Notes: generated from the letters alone by a model not told the origin. A stretch of DNA of 64,000 nucleotides from Pogonophryne albipinna (GCA_028583405.1 CM053246.1:8383867-8447866), one strand, 5' to 3'; counted from the first letter of the stretch, positions 36,821 to 56,976 are shown. A program made the numbers and translations.

Positions 36821-38469
36821 GCGTAGATAGACACCAAAAAGAAATTTGGGGGAAGCTGGGTTATTCGGAACATGACACAGGTACAGGCAAAGACGCTTTA
36901 TGAAAAAATAAATAAAACATTTGGAACACAGTTGATCTATTTAGAAAATGATGCTTATTTAAAAATGTGCAGTAAAGAGTAAAGAAAAAGGAACTCTCGG
37001 TTATAATTTCTAACACAGGGGTTTTCAAATTATTAATTTGTAACATCTCCCAGGATGCAATGAGAAGTACGCAGCTTCTTACCTGACAAATCCGAACCTG
37101 GTTAGAGAAAATACTGTAAGTGCAGCAGGAGACTGGTAATATCCTCACTGATGCTTCTCTGCTCACAGTAATGACATTATACAATCTTTATTGTATTCAA
37201 ATAGAGTTCTACCTTTGCGAAAAAGGTAAGGAAAGGAGTTAATGTAGGAAATGTAACTGATGGTGCCCTACTGAGAGAGTGAGAATGGGGAAGAGACAGA
37301 ACACGCTCTCACAGTATGTCGGCGGAAAGCAATAACTCAATGTTCTTATCATACAAAAATGGTAATTTGCTAATTGGCATGTGGTCGTGTTGAAAGTGGA
37401 CAGATTCCAAGGAAGTATATCAAATTCTTATTCTCCATATATTATTTTGGCATGTTAATTTTAGCCTTCAAAGCTTATGTAATAAGCAACTCTGCTCCAG
37501 TCAAAATCTCCTCAGCTTGCAAGAACATCGAGAAACAACAAAGAGAATAGACCTGTCATAACTGTATATTCTACATGCAACATTTTCATTATTCAAAGGG
37601 AGGTTGCAGTATATGTTAGAAGCAAGGTGTGTGTAAATGTCAGTAGAAAATGGAGATTATTAGCACATTTGCAGAAAAACAGTAACAGATAAGTAGCTCT
37701 TAATGATCATTTCCAACAGGAGGGGCTTTAAAAACATATGAACGTCTCTCACGATGCATTGAGACATATTTAGCACATTTCTTGCCAAATTTTGAGTTGT
37801 AAATATAGCCATTAAAAAGAGCCTACTCTGAGTCAGTGCACTGTAGATAAAAGCTTCTGCCACAGTCAGAACCTCCTCCTGTTCTTTAGGATGTGTTTGC
37901 AAGAACCTTTAGAAACATGTAGAGAAAACAAAGCGACACATTTAGAATCGTATAAAGTTTTAGTTGAAAGGCTGTACCATTATTTGTTACGACACACTCA
38001 ACCTGGTGAATTGAAGTCACTGTATCACTTGAGCAGCAAGCTAAGCTGAATGACACCAACAATGTAATTCTTGATTCTATTGATTCTTGATTTGAGTGAA
38101 GTATATAAAGAGCTCTGAGCAAAAACTGATCAGTCATCAGGAACAAATGGTAAAAGCTTGTACTTTGTTCACCTCACAGCTTCAAGCATAGCTTTTCAGG
38201 TTGATAATACAATATCGTGTTCAAAATGGTCAGAAATACAACAATGTAATAATAACACATTCAGCACGCCTGTAGCAGCACGCCTGTAGAACATGCAACA
38301 CTGTAAAACAAGGGAACTGTACTGTTAACTTGAATCAAATAGAAATACAGAAGAAATAATAATATATATACTTAGGGTAACTGCTGTTCATACTGTTGCT
38401 ATTGCTTCATTTCAAGTCATGCATGATCTTAGTGCTAAAGTATATGTTGCACAATAGACAATTACTTTA
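36821..38469. other. Non-coding AT-rich stretch
   Basis: No exon or transposon end was recognised; the open frames on the minus strand in this region have no recognisable domain and no shared order with a known protein. Confidence 0.4.
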
Positions 38470-38473
38470 TTAA

Positions 38474-38788
38474 AGGGGCTACATTTCCGGTCCAAATCAG
38501 TATGTAGTGTCTCCACTGGGACATGTCTCCATGCTCTAATGTTCAAAAAGCTCTTCATGTTTCTCATACTGCCTGTGCTGCAGCACTTCTTTTCACCCTC
38601 TGTCTGAAACCAGAGCCCAGTCTGCTCTGATTGGTTAGCTGGCCAGCTCTGTTGTGATTGGAACCGCTTAGAGATGTCCCGCCCCTTAGCCTATCACGTA
38701 CAATGTTTTGTTGCGTTAGCCAACGGAAGCATGATTGTAAGGTTATGATGTCACTACGTTACAGAAGTTAACAAAGGAGTCCATCTTT
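38474..38788 (+). mobile_element. TTAA element (AGGGGCC family), shortened copy
   Basis: TTAA at 38470-38473 is followed by AGGGGCTACATTTCCGG, then CAGTATGTAGTGTCTCCACT and GGGACATGTCTCCATGCTCT, so the interval between tip and body is shorter than in the 19178 copy. The body (CACCCTCTGTCTGAAACCAG, CTGCTCTGATTGGTTAGCTG, CCCGCCCCTTAGCC) is well conserved. A TTAA at 38789-38792 is taken as the right flank, but the right tip is not well matched, so the end is tentative. Confidence 0.65.
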
Positions 38789-38792
38789 TTAA

Positions 38793-40905
38793 ACCGAAAG
38801 GACAAGCGTAACAAAGCATACACTTCCTCAAAATACTATATACAATATGTGTACTTTCTATCCACAAGCTTAGTTAAGACCTCTGGAGAGGAGGGTCAAA
38901 TAAGTAAAGGTTTAACTTTGTCTTTGAGTTCCTGCTCTGTTATCAAAGACTCTGCTGCAGCTGACATTCTGATTAGATCCCAGACACCATGGTTATTAGC
39001 CAGCCAGAGGCAACGCCGACACGTGTGTGTCCTGCTGTAAGTGTGAGTGTGTCTCAGGCATCCGGCGCCCCATTGAGCCAATATATTGGTAGCCTTTTGA
39101 TGAGCAGAGAGATTGTTACTGTATATCTGCCAATACCTGAAAGACGGAACCGTTCTTCAGGTTGGCGAAAAGCTCTCTCTGTGACAAAGATCATTCAGAG
39201 TGTGTGATTGTACGCAGTGTGCTAGATTGAAAGGCTTTAGCTCATGACCTTAAGTACTTTTTAACCCAACTATTACATAACTGTAATTCAACGTTTGAAT
39301 CACATTGGGCTTTTGAATGAAGCTAATACAGAATATAAAAAGATAATGAAAGGTCCTTCAGACATGTTCTGAAGCTCATACTTCAATTACATATCTTTTT
39401 TACCAACTGCTTCCTATTTGTCAAGTGGTATGCAGGTTTACAGTAATTACACACCAGTTCAATTTGCAAACTAACCATGATTGGTCTCGAAAATGTCAGT
39501 GTCTTTATTATTTTCCAGATAGGAAAGAGACAACAACAACCAATAGTATGTAAATAAACCACAAAATCAATTGACACTTAATAAATTCAAGTGAATACAG
39601 TTAATATACATACACATGATAATTACAATATCTTAAAAAATGTTTTAATTTATATATAAATACATAGACATGTATTCATGAAAAAAGTAGTACAATGCAA
39701 AAAATAAATAATTTCAATTTCTTATAAAAAAAGTTTTAAAGTTCACCAGATGTTTAAATACAAACAAAAAAAATGAGGTGTCAACTTGTGCCGGAAATCA
39801 TTTCACACAGTGAAGCTCAAACACTGAGAGGAAGTAGAGGAACAATAAGCAAAACACATGATCTAAGAAAGGCATTATATAAGTGTTAGTTTCAGCCATT
39901 TAAAAGGATCATTTGAGTATTGTTATAGATTTAATGGGTTGATGAGGAGGAGGTGGTAGATTTGGAGAGTCGGATAGAAAACCTATAGAAAAATCTGCAA
40001 CAATCTAAAATAGAAATTGTGGGATAAAGATATCATAAGATGTGAAAAGACATTTTCTAATCATGACCATTCCTTGTTTCTCCTGTCCTGAAGTCTCTGC
40101 AGATTCTACTGGTTATTTCATCTTACAGAAAACAGTGGCACAGCGGAGGGTTTCGCCTGCCAAAGCAGCTGCAACTGACAGACACAAAATCCTTAAAGAC
40201 TTCTAAAACGATTACCACGGGCTAGCGGTTAGTGTTAATTTCAAGCTCTACTTGCGGTATTTTGATATTTAATATCTGTGATGGCTGCCAGGAATTTCCC
40301 AAGTCAACAAGCTTCCCCTTACATGACAGACTAACAACCAGCGGAGCAGAGGATCAGCCTGTTGACTCTCTCTGCCGTAATAAAGCCCACTGATGGCAAA
40401 CAGCAAGACACAATTTGAGCGCAGGCATGGGGAATAAAGCTGTGTAATGAAAGCACAGATGCAATCTGTAACACTGTCTGCAGAGGGAGAGGACGAGAGG
40501 CGGCAGGAGGAAGATAGAGGCAGAGGGAGTGTTGCAGATCGATAGAGAGATGAACAAATGTGTTAATAGCGCAGTTCAGTGACAGCAAAGAGTGTTGCTT
40601 TGGTTGCTTTCTCTCCCAGTGAATGCATGATTGATCAAAACAGTTTTTATTTCTTCCTCTTGTGTTTGTCATACTGTTCCTTCTGCTGGGTGGAGTGCAT
40701 GGAATGGTGCAGACAAAGCTTGGCATTTAATCCCATAGCTAACAGAGTTGATGAAAAATATTGAAAAAACGTATCTGAAACTACATTTGGTGTATTATCA
40801 AAGGCATCTACACCAAACACTGTTGTGTGCCATTGCACTGACATAGACCAGGGATACGGTCGAATAGTATTTCTTGCTAAGGAAGCTCTGTAATTGACTA
40901 AGAAT
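38793..40905. other. Non-coding stretch, AT-rich
   Basis: Minus-strand open frames at 40331-40726 and across 40647-41171 were considered. The second crosses the boundary of the hAT element at 40914, so at least its N-terminal half is element sequence and it cannot be a simple host exon. Nothing else was recognised. Confidence 0.35.
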
Positions 40906-40913
40906 GACAGAAA

Positions 40914-42055
40914 TAGGGGCGCCGCCCCCCCTCTTCCCACATGTTTGATTGTCATTAAAAATACAATAGAAAATATATTTTTATTTTTTATTTTTAATGA
41001 ACAAGGTAAATAGTATATAGTTGGTATCAGTAAAATGTATAATCTACAATAAAATCTCGTTTCAAATTGTGTTACGATGTCTAAAGTTACTGATAAGTCA
41101 CATGTTTCCTGCCTGGCCGCAGCGTGTATCATTACCCTCTCTCGTCTGGGCGCTAAGAAAGGAGCCCTCACTCAGCCCCAGCGGCATCCAACACATTGCT
41201 GACTGTTGCTCTCTGTAAACTACGCCGCCGAAACATAATTTCAGCCAATCAGTGTCGTCAGATCTGATGCTCAAAGGGCGGCAATTTCAGCGCCCGGTGC
41301 AGTCTGTGAGTTGGTTATGGCTAGAAAGGATCCGTCTTGTGTAAAACTCTCGCGAGAGTTTGCGAGTCACGTGGCTGAATGTTTACGTTTGACAGACAGC
41401 CTTTCAGTTGATCGTGAACATCAGTGGGCCACAGCAAATGATGGTGAGAAGCTAAACTATCTATTAATGATGTCAATTACAGGGAGTGTGATTGTAACTG
41501 TGTGTGTGACTAGCTGGATGCAAACAGGTAAACGCTGTCTTTTGTTTCCCATGCTTGCTCTTCAAACAGCCGGGGACAGATACTATGTGCCCGTGATAAA
41601 TAAACACACACACACACACATATTAATGTATATAGTTGAGTTTTGACAGCATCCATCAAACTAGATTTTGTGCCTTAATGCTCTGTTTTCTAATATTTCT
41701 GTGTTTCTGAACCACGGCTGTGTCTGCATATAATGTTTGTATTTAGTCTCCTGATTTTAAATGGGAATTAAATCATTTGAGTGTTCCCAAAGAACCGGTG
41801 TTCTGCAGTTTGTGTGGGCCTACTGTACTGTTGCACAGTTCACTGTAGAAACTATGTCCAGGACAAGGTGTTTGGAAGTTTTGGAAGATTCATAGCTAAC
41901 CACACTGAAGATTATGGAGGTATTGGTCAGTTTTCTCATATCTCTAACATCACCAGAAGTCATAATTTAAGGGGTCATTTCTCAAAATGTTCCCTGTGTG
42001 GTTTATTCAACATTACAATAGCCCCACCTAAAATAATTTCTACCAGCCGCCACTG
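40914..42055 (+). mobile_element. Probable hAT transposon of the CAGTGGCGGCTGG group
   Basis: The right tip on the minus strand reads CAGTGGCGGCTGGTAG, closely matching the left tip of the element at 23916. The left tip TAGGGGCGCCGCCCC resembles that element's other end (CAGTGGCGCCCTCC). Flanking 8-mers are GACAGAAA (40906-40913) and GACAGGAA (42056-42063), a TSD with one mismatch. Inside, a GC-rich leader precedes an ATG (about 41317) that opens a frame starting MARKDPSCVKLSREF; I do not recognise a domain in it. A short CA tract interrupts at 41604-41621. At 1,142 bp it is likely a deletion derivative. Confidence 0.62.
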
Positions 42056-42063
42056 GACAGGAA

Positions 42064-47647
<5,584 letters not shown>

Positions 47648-47651
47648 TTAA

Positions 47652-48762
47652 ACCTGTTAAGCCCGAGAGACCCCGGTACCGGGGCACTGGCGCAACATCT
47701 TGCAGGAAACAGTGTCTGAGGGCATGTTCATTTAATAAACTATGAATGTTTTATATCCATGTAACGGGAAGAAACTCATCTAACTGATCATTATTTTATT
47801 TTTTTCAAAATAAAACCCACAATGCTAACGCTGAGCCTCTGAATTAGCAACGAGTGAAAAATGCTAACAGATGACTGCACCGAAATTCACTCACAAAACC
47901 ATATTATTTATCTTTGCTGCACATCTCAACCCATCGTTTCACATCGTGAGGTGACACAGAATCGAAGGGTACCCTCATTATCACTCAATTATACGAAATT
48001 GCGACTTTATAAACAAGAACAGACATCAAAACATGTGGAGCTAGGTAGCTAAAAATGCTAACATGGCTCACCTGTGTCTTTGTCTGGTCAAACGAGGTCT
48101 TCAATGGCATTAAAACGATAACAACGCTGCTGAAGTTAATCCATAGGTTAATCCAATGTGTCTGTGTCCCTTTGAATGATTTCTGATAATCCATGAGCAA
48201 TAAACGAAGCCCACACCTATTTGTTTTACCATGTGTGTGTATGGGGAGATTCCTCTTCGTTTTCTATTGGCTCTAACGGTCAGAAAGAGATGTCAATCAC
48301 CAAAATCGACCAATGGGTTCCAGAGAAACGGTAAAACCCCCATTTCCACCCAAATCACCTCAGAGGTGGAGTTTTTTTGGCTAAACCTCTCTAATAAGGT
48401 CAAATATCTCTTGTTTTGCATCAATCTTGATACAGGGTACTTATTATATGTTGTACTTTGGATTCCTAAAGCTTTTAGTCTACCTTACCATCATCCAAGG
48501 GTAGTTTTCACTATAAGTAAAAAATAATTTTTGGACAGACACTATAATTTACAGTTTTTTACTATGTTCAATCTGAATTTTCTTTAAAATAAAAAACATC
48601 TATATTGATTCTGACTTTTCTACATCCAACTCACACGTTTATCATTACTTTGAGAAAAAAGATTATTAATTTAACCCTTTTAGAAGGGAAGATATGGTCA
48701 TTTGTTCTGGGAATGTCATTTTCGAGTTTGAGACCTGAAAAACAGGCTCAGGGCTCAACTGG
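47652..48762. mobile_element. TTAA-flanked element with AGCCC tips (piggyBac/Kolobok-like)
   Basis: TTAA at 47648-47651 is followed by ACCTGTTAAGCCCGAG; the right end on the minus strand reads CCAGTTGAGCCCTGAG and is followed by TTAA at 48763-48766. The tips agree at most positions with one extra A on the left. Subterminal sequence includes the palindromic CCCCGGTACCGGGG at about 47671-47684. The 1,111-bp interior has only short open frames without recognisable transposase. Interpretation as a single non-autonomous TTAA element is reasonable but rests on tips alone. Confidence 0.6.
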
Positions 48763-48766
48763 TTAA

Positions 48767-49211
48767 GATTGCAACATAATGGGCTCTTTAACTTCCGTTT
48801 GCAGTTCATAGGGAGTGATAATTCTGAGCGTCTGGGTTTGGAGCCAGACCTTGACTGAGTCAGCGGTTCACTGCAGGTTTGATCTGGTTATACAGAGTAT
48901 ACAGGCAGCTCAGAGAAAAGCTTCAGAGACGGAATGAGATGGAGAGCTTGATGAAAGAGATTTATTTTGGGTTCAGATTTGATAACCTGTATTCAGTCTT
49001 CCATTACAGTGTCCTCAGCCAAGGCTCTGCAGATGCTGTGTGCTCCCTTTTCTCTCTCCTCTATCATAATTTCTTTTCAATCAGTTTCACCTGCCTTCTG
49101 TGATGTGCTGAGATAAAACATTGGGCCGCAAAGCTTCGAAAGTGGATTATTGCCATAGAGACATGGTACAATTCTTCACCAAGGTCTAAGAGAAAAACAC
49201 CTCTCGCTGCA
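48767..49211. other. Non-coding stretch, nothing recognised
   Basis: No exon, RNA gene or repeat end was identified. Confidence 0.4.
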
Positions 49212-49302
49212 GAATAACCCTAACCAGAACCCTAACCCTGAACCTATAATGATGAAGTAGCTCATTAAGGTGGACATAGTAGTAGTTCTCATCATCATTA
49301 AC
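49212..49302 (+). repeat. Direct repeat R1 flanking the esterase relic
   Basis: The core GCTCATTAAGGTGGAC and its surroundings (AATGATGAAGTA on the left, CATCATCATTAACC on the right) recur at 49931-49980 (AATGAAGGAGTT, GCTCATTAAGGTGGAC, CATGATCATTGA) and then beyond the piggyBac at 51155 (TTAACCGTCATTCAAAT versus R1 TTAACCATCTTTCCAAT). The preceding degenerate CCCTAA-rich part also resembles the stretch before R2. The layout is like terminal or split direct repeats of a retroelement, or two tandem partial copies. Confidence 0.65.
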
Positions 49303-49862
49303 CATCTTTCCAATCACCCTGACCCTTCTCCACCCGAGCAATTTTCCCCAGCCAAAACATCTACAGTCACTCCCATCTCCAAGTACTACCAAGAAGAACA
49401 CATCCGCAACTGGCGATTCACGGGAAACAAGACCTCCCTAGTAATCGGCGACTAAAACATCAACCCCACCATAGCCAACGATATTCCCATCCCCGATCTA
49501 CATGGTTATCCAGGAGCCTGATTTAAACACATCCTTACAATCTGCCGGGACTCCCCACCCTACCCACCTTGCTAATCTTTCCATTGGCCTCAGCAATAGA
49601 AACCAGAACCCCAAACTCATCGTCCAGGAACTTGCGTCACTTTTCAAACAATCAAGCACCACCTTCCCCAACGTATATTTATCCCTCCTGAACTTCTCCG
49701 CACATTTCACATCAACTTAACACCACAACAATCAACAACACCAGTCAAACACTTTCCGACACTCAGCTCTCCCACAAGACACATTCCAAGTAGAAGGGAG
49801 TCACCTCACTTGGACCAGAGCTACAACCCAACATATATTCATGAACTAGTGCAATCATTGAA
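49303..49862 (+). pseudogene. Decayed SGNH-esterase-like retroelement reading frame, first copy
   Basis: An opening segment (HIRNWRFTGNKTSLVIGD) ends at a stop exactly where an SGNH hydrolase would have the nucleophile serine of its GDS block (GD then TAA). Later, in another frame, HLANLSIGLSNRNQNPKLIV resembles the GxN block, followed by QELASLFKQSSTTFPNVYLS. Such SGNH/esterase domains are known from the ORF1 of CR1/L2-type LINEs and from Ngaro/DIRS-like elements; I cannot decide which. Several stops and frame changes show it is inactive. The copy at 5399-5785 (minus) shares its C-terminal half. No reverse transcriptase is nearby. Confidence 0.6.
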
Positions 49863-49930
49863 ATTGGTAGGCCGGTGCAATCTAATCTTAACCCAGAAAC
49901 CTCAATCCTCAAACCAAGCCCAACCCCCTT

Positions 49931-49980
49931 AATGAAGGAGTTGCTCATTAAGGTGGACGTAGACCTCTCATGATCATTGA
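49931..49980 (+). repeat. Direct repeat R2, split by the piggyBac element
   Basis: This is the second copy of R1. It reads to ...GATCATTGA and then the piggyBac begins at 49981; after that element the repeat resumes with TTAACC at 51155. The comparison shows that the ancestral site was ATCATTAACC and that TTGA on the left is a later change of TTAA. Confidence 0.65.
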
Positions 49981-50165
49981 CCCTTGTGTGGTGTTCATAT
50001 TTTTGTTACTCAGCCAGTGTTCGTGGGTCTGATGGACCCGCTGCCTTTTTGGGCTTCAATTCAACACAATCAAACTATTTGATGTTAAAATACTCAGACG
50101 TTTACTTCATCTCAATTACAAGCAATATATTTGCCCTTTTACATTTGTTAGATCACATTAATGAA

Positions 50166-50399
50166 TTAAAGTGCTACTTGTTGTTTTGCCCGCTGACCGG
50201 CTGGTCTTGTGGCTGGTCTTTTTTTTGTATCTAGCTGATGCTCAATCTCATCCTCTTCTTCAAAGTCACTGTCAGACTCAGAATTCTCAGAAATGTGATC
50301 CTCACATTCTGAAACCTCTTCCTCTATATCATCATCAAATGGTCCTCTCTCTTCCAAAATCATTTGCAAGGCCCTCTGAGCAGAGAATCGTTTGGCCAT
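50166..50399 (-). pseudogene. piggyBac transposase N-terminal remnant
   Basis: A 77-codon frame begins MAKRFSAQRALQMILEERG and continues with an acidic stretch (DDDIEEEVSECEDHISENSE, SDSDFEEEDEIE) and a basic run (KKRPATRPAGQRAKQQ). The short helix followed by an acidic Ser-rich segment is typical of the disordered N-terminus of piggyBac transposases, which are normally about 550-600 residues. It ends at a stop within the sequence leading to the left terminus, so no catalytic aspartates are present. The enclosing TIRs make the assignment firm; the domain itself has little sequence signature. Confidence 0.72.
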
Positions 50400-50599
50400 C
50401 TGGATCAGTTGTGATAAGGACCCAAACTGAAGGAGCTTTATTTATTGTGTCTCGCCCCCCAAATTTGCAGTTTGGATAGAGTGTGAAAAAAATAAAGATT
50501 GGTTCCCGCAAGACATAATGCGGGAATGTGAGAGCAGACAGGTGTCCGTGCTCGACTTTACCAACAATGTTGCACCCTTGAATGGCAGGGGCAGAAACA

Positions 50600-50866
<267 letters not shown>

Positions 50867-51172
50867 ATCTCACAAAGACACACACACGGCCCAGACAGGT
50901 GCACAGGACCTACAATTTTCACACTTTTGTTAGCCCCGGGTCCACTGGACCTGAACATCCTGTATGTAATGTTAATGTGTAGAGGGTGGGGGGGGTATGC
51001 AGTGGGTGGTCATTGAAAATGTGTTCTGATATAGTTCTTCACAGAAAATGAGCCAAGGCCATTGAGTGTGGGTTTGAAAAAATAACTTATCATATCATTT
51101 TTCTTTAGATAAATAATGAAAACGGGTCCCACAGACCCGAACACCATACAAGGGTTAACCGTCATTCAAATG

Positions 51173-51836
51173 TTGAGTCATCTTCTAACTAACCCTAACA
51201 ATAATGTACCTATCCTTTTCCAAATTTGCAAGACATTGACTATATTTATTTGCAACAGTAAAATAAATCCTTGGAGACGACACATGGTAAAGTGATGCAT
51301 CAATCATTGTTAATGTTGGACTGTCATCATTAGAGTCGTCTTCATGACTTGCTGTAAACTCGTCAACATGATGAAGTGTTTTAAAGGCAATAGAGATAAA
51401 AAAGGTAGATGATATGATTCTTTTGTTGGAGCTTTATGATACCATCTGAAAGCTGAAATGAATAATAGTTTTTTAAGTGATGAGTAATGGGGTACTAGTT
51501 TTGATATAAAATAGAATTGAAGTGCCTTGAAACATATTTTTACACCAATGCTGTTGTTGTTGGCTTGTTTCCTGTTTTGCATGGATTACACAGGTACTAG
51601 CAACACAGCTTGTAGCAATGTAACAACAGGTGCACGTGTCTCCTCCTGATAGACAACCAGCTGTGCTCGCTGCTCTCTTCTAAATCTGCCAGATCGAGAG
51701 AGCAAGGTGTCCACTTGAGCAGTTATTTTCCGTCTTAAATCACCAGATGTATCCACAACACAGAATAACATCCAATCATAGGTAAATGTGTCTTAAATCA
51801 CATTGAAATTCATTTCAAGTGTTTATTTCCTGGCCT
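51173..51836. other. Non-coding stretch
   Basis: A minus-strand open frame at 51586-51771 (starting MLFCVVDTSGDLRRKITAQV) has balanced composition but no domain I can name; a terminal-exon or transposon origin is possible. Nothing else was recognised. Confidence 0.35.
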
Positions 51837-51840
51837 TTAA

Positions 51841-52094
51841 AGAGGACATATTATGCTAATTTCCAGGTTCACATGATCGCATTTCATGTACAATGTGTTT
51901 GAGTGCTGATGGAAGCGCATGTGTTATAGTGATGTTATTATTTAACCGATGTAAACAAAGGAGTCCAAAGGAGGCGTTTGGGGAGAGAAACTCCCTCTTG
52001 TCGGAACTTCAGTCTTTGCAGACCATTTACATGTAAAACAAACCGATATAACACACTACAGGAAAGGGAAAACCCCATAAGGTATGATAGGGCT
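51841..52094 (+). mobile_element. TTAA element (AGGGGCC family), internal deletion copy
   Basis: TTAA (51837-51840) is followed by AGAGGACATATTATGCTAAT TTCCAGG. The centre of the family body is missing: the sequence jumps to CATTTCATGTACAATGTGTT and continues GAGAAACTCCCTCTTG, GCAGACCATTTACATG, CACACTACAGGAAAGGG. The right tip (TATGATAGGGCTTCT) is followed by GAAA, so the right TTAA has been lost or mutated. Confidence 0.72.
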
Positions 52095-54107
52095 TCTGAA
52101 AAATAAATGATCGATAAGTTGATGGCTAAATGTCCTCCATACATTAAAAATGTCAATGTACTGTATAACCTTTTAACACAGACATTGATACTCACGTGCC
52201 CTTGTGTAGGTGGCAATGTACAGCTCCGAGCTGCTAAACATCATTTATAGTGTTCATCCAGAATAAAACATATATAAGACAATTATAAAATTGACCTTGT
52301 AACCTATTCTTCCATGCCCTATATATTTTCTATTTGCTATATCAGTCTTTTTTGTCACTACTTGCCTTTCTCTTCCTATGTTTCTCTTCCCTCATGACCT
52401 TTCTTAACCTTTAATCCACTGTTTTCCAGTCATTTTCCCAAGTAGTGTCTTGGGTCATTTCAGATATGCTAATACCATTAGCAAGATACATATGATGAAA
52501 GCTATTAATTATGATGAAGATGAGTTTATTCCTCCTATATTTGAAATTGAATAACCCATAATAGTTTACCATCGTTATTTGACAGATTTCCTTTGTAACA
52601 TCATAATATCAGTTGAATATCGTTTATACTCTATTCTACTATACTAAACTATACTACATCGTCCCAGGAAAACTAATTGTGTTTCCGTTTTAGAATGTTC
52701 TTCAATTGGTCTATATCACCACTGGAATACATAACATCCACTTTTAGTTTGATGTAATCTAATGTAACAGACTCAATAATCAGATGGTGTCTCTTTCTCT
52801 TCGGTGCCCTTAACAACGAGAACACAGCAGCAGCTTGGTGCCTCTGATGCGTTTTTAGCTAACTAGAAAACAAATAGGAAACACACGAGTGGAGAGGCCA
52901 AGTGATGTCCTGCTGTCTCTATGGAGACCAGTTAAGAGCACTCCTCGCCAGACACTGTTTTCCAGATGATTTGCATAGCAAGCAGTGGATCTCAGGGTGC
53001 CTGCATGTGTTTGTGTGTATGCTGGGATGAGTGACATCTCAAAGTTTATACTAGAACTTCATGGTTAGTCTGCTGAAAAAAAAAACACTCCTGTCATTCC
53101 TGACATCTTCAGTTTGATTGGGTTTTTGTAACCGTCGTTTTTCCTCCGGATTCACTTTGCTCCCTTAAATTGCTCCAGTGTGCGAACTGCATGCATGAGC
53201 GGCTTTGCTTTTACTTGCTGCACATTTGATATGAATTTCTCATTATCATTGACTCGTGCTTGGGAACACAAGGGGAATTGTAATGATAACAAAAACCACT
53301 ACCCTCATTCTGCAGACTGACAGGTTGACAGACGTGCAGGTTAACACGCTCTCCTTTCACTTCAGTCACCACTGCGTCGGTGTGATTTACGTCATCATAT
53401 TTGCCACTGTCTTAAACTCAAACAAACACCATATTGAGGAAGTCTTCCCTTCAGGTCTCACATTTATTTAACTTGCATTCAAGCCCAATCAGCTTTAAAA
53501 TCAATGCAGAAGCAGGGATCTATTATTACAGATTTGATTGTAAGCAAAGACTATATTCACACTTAATTTATTCTTCAAAATCTGCAATTGAGAGACAGGC
53601 ATTCGACACCAGTGTAATTTTGAGTTTCACAAAATAATGTTACCCTATCCCATAATCTCAAATGAAAGCCAACAATCAAACAATGGCAGCATATCAAATG
53701 ATTTTTAGCTAATAAAGGCTTTTTATGTGAAATGTCTCTGCTGGAAGTACATGTTGATTAGAACTGACATTAGAACTGACAAACGGCAAAGTGAGTGTGT
53801 TTTCATTAGTATTAACAACTAAACCGGTCATTCTCTAAAGTTTCACTGAGAGCAGCTAAAGGGTGATTTAAAAAATCCACTTGACTTGATTGTAAACGTT
53901 TTAACCTAGTAGTTCTGCTTACAAAGAGAGTCTCAATACATGTGCAGCAAAAAAGGTATGCAAGACATTAAAGAAGACAACAGGTAAACAGAGCTTCAAC
54001 AGCAAACATGAGTCGATCATAACCTTGGGAGACATCTCATTTGAATATATTTTAAAACAGAAAATAAATAAAAACAAAAAACACAAATATAAAGTCCTGT
54101 CTCTAAT
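52095..54107. other. Non-coding stretch, nothing recognised
   Basis: No exon, RNA gene or transposon end was identified. Confidence 0.4.
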
Positions 54108-54535
54108 AGAGTGGTCCTTAATCCGGGAAATGACTCAGCATTTTACAACATTTTGTTCCCTTGTTATAAAGCAAGTGATTTCTTGAGCGAGTTTTCTGGT
54201 ACAAAGTCTGTGGCTAACAAAAGCTGAATTTATTTTCACGTTTTATCCTTATACCCAAATCGTAACCAAAGCTCCTACAGTATGTGTCATACAAACAGTG
54301 GTTGCTAGCATAACATTAGCTTTTCACTGCTTGCATTTATGCTTCACAAATCACAAAGTGGTGGTTATAGATTATTCTGCTCAGCAAAACATGTAGGTAA
54401 ATGTGCGTTTGCAACAGATCAGATTATCTATAATTTAGCAAAATACAATTGAACAATCCCAGTGCTTTGTGTAGAGGGAGCCCTTGTGATGCTAACTTTT
54501 GTAGGTCGGCTACAAAATACATCTTCACTGCACAA
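54108..54535 (+). repeat. Dispersed repeat family 'AGAGTGGTGCAGG', copy 3
   Basis: It begins AGAGTGGTCCTTAATCCGGG and contains ATTTTACAACATTTTGTTCC, GCATTTATGCTTCACAAATC, CAGCAAAACATGTAGGTAAA and GTAGAGGGAGCCC in the same order as copies 1 and 2. Together the copies suggest an element of at least about 430-520 bp. Confidence 0.65.
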
Positions 54536-56859
<2,324 letters not shown>

Positions 56860-56976
56860 GTGTGTGGGAGAGAAACTCCCTTTGGGATTTTAACTTTTGA
56901 TGACCATGTATATGCGCAAAGAACGTATATACTACTAGAGGAAAGGGAAAACCCTAAAATGCATAATAGGGCCTCT
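56860..56976 (+). mobile_element. TTAA element (AGGGGCC family), right-end fragment
   Basis: GAGAGAAACTCCCTTTGGGA, GATGACCATGTATATGCGCA, ACTAGAGGAAAGGGAAAACC and the tip AAAATGCATAATAGGGCCTC correspond in order to the right third of the copy at 51841. On the minus strand the tip reads GAGGCCCTATTATGC, the family's inverted terminus. The left part is absent. Confidence 0.65.

Noticed and set aside
40647..41171. 174-codon minus-strand open frame as a host exon
   Set aside because: It crosses the edge and the TSD of the hAT element at 40914, so its two halves have different origins; no domain is recognisable.
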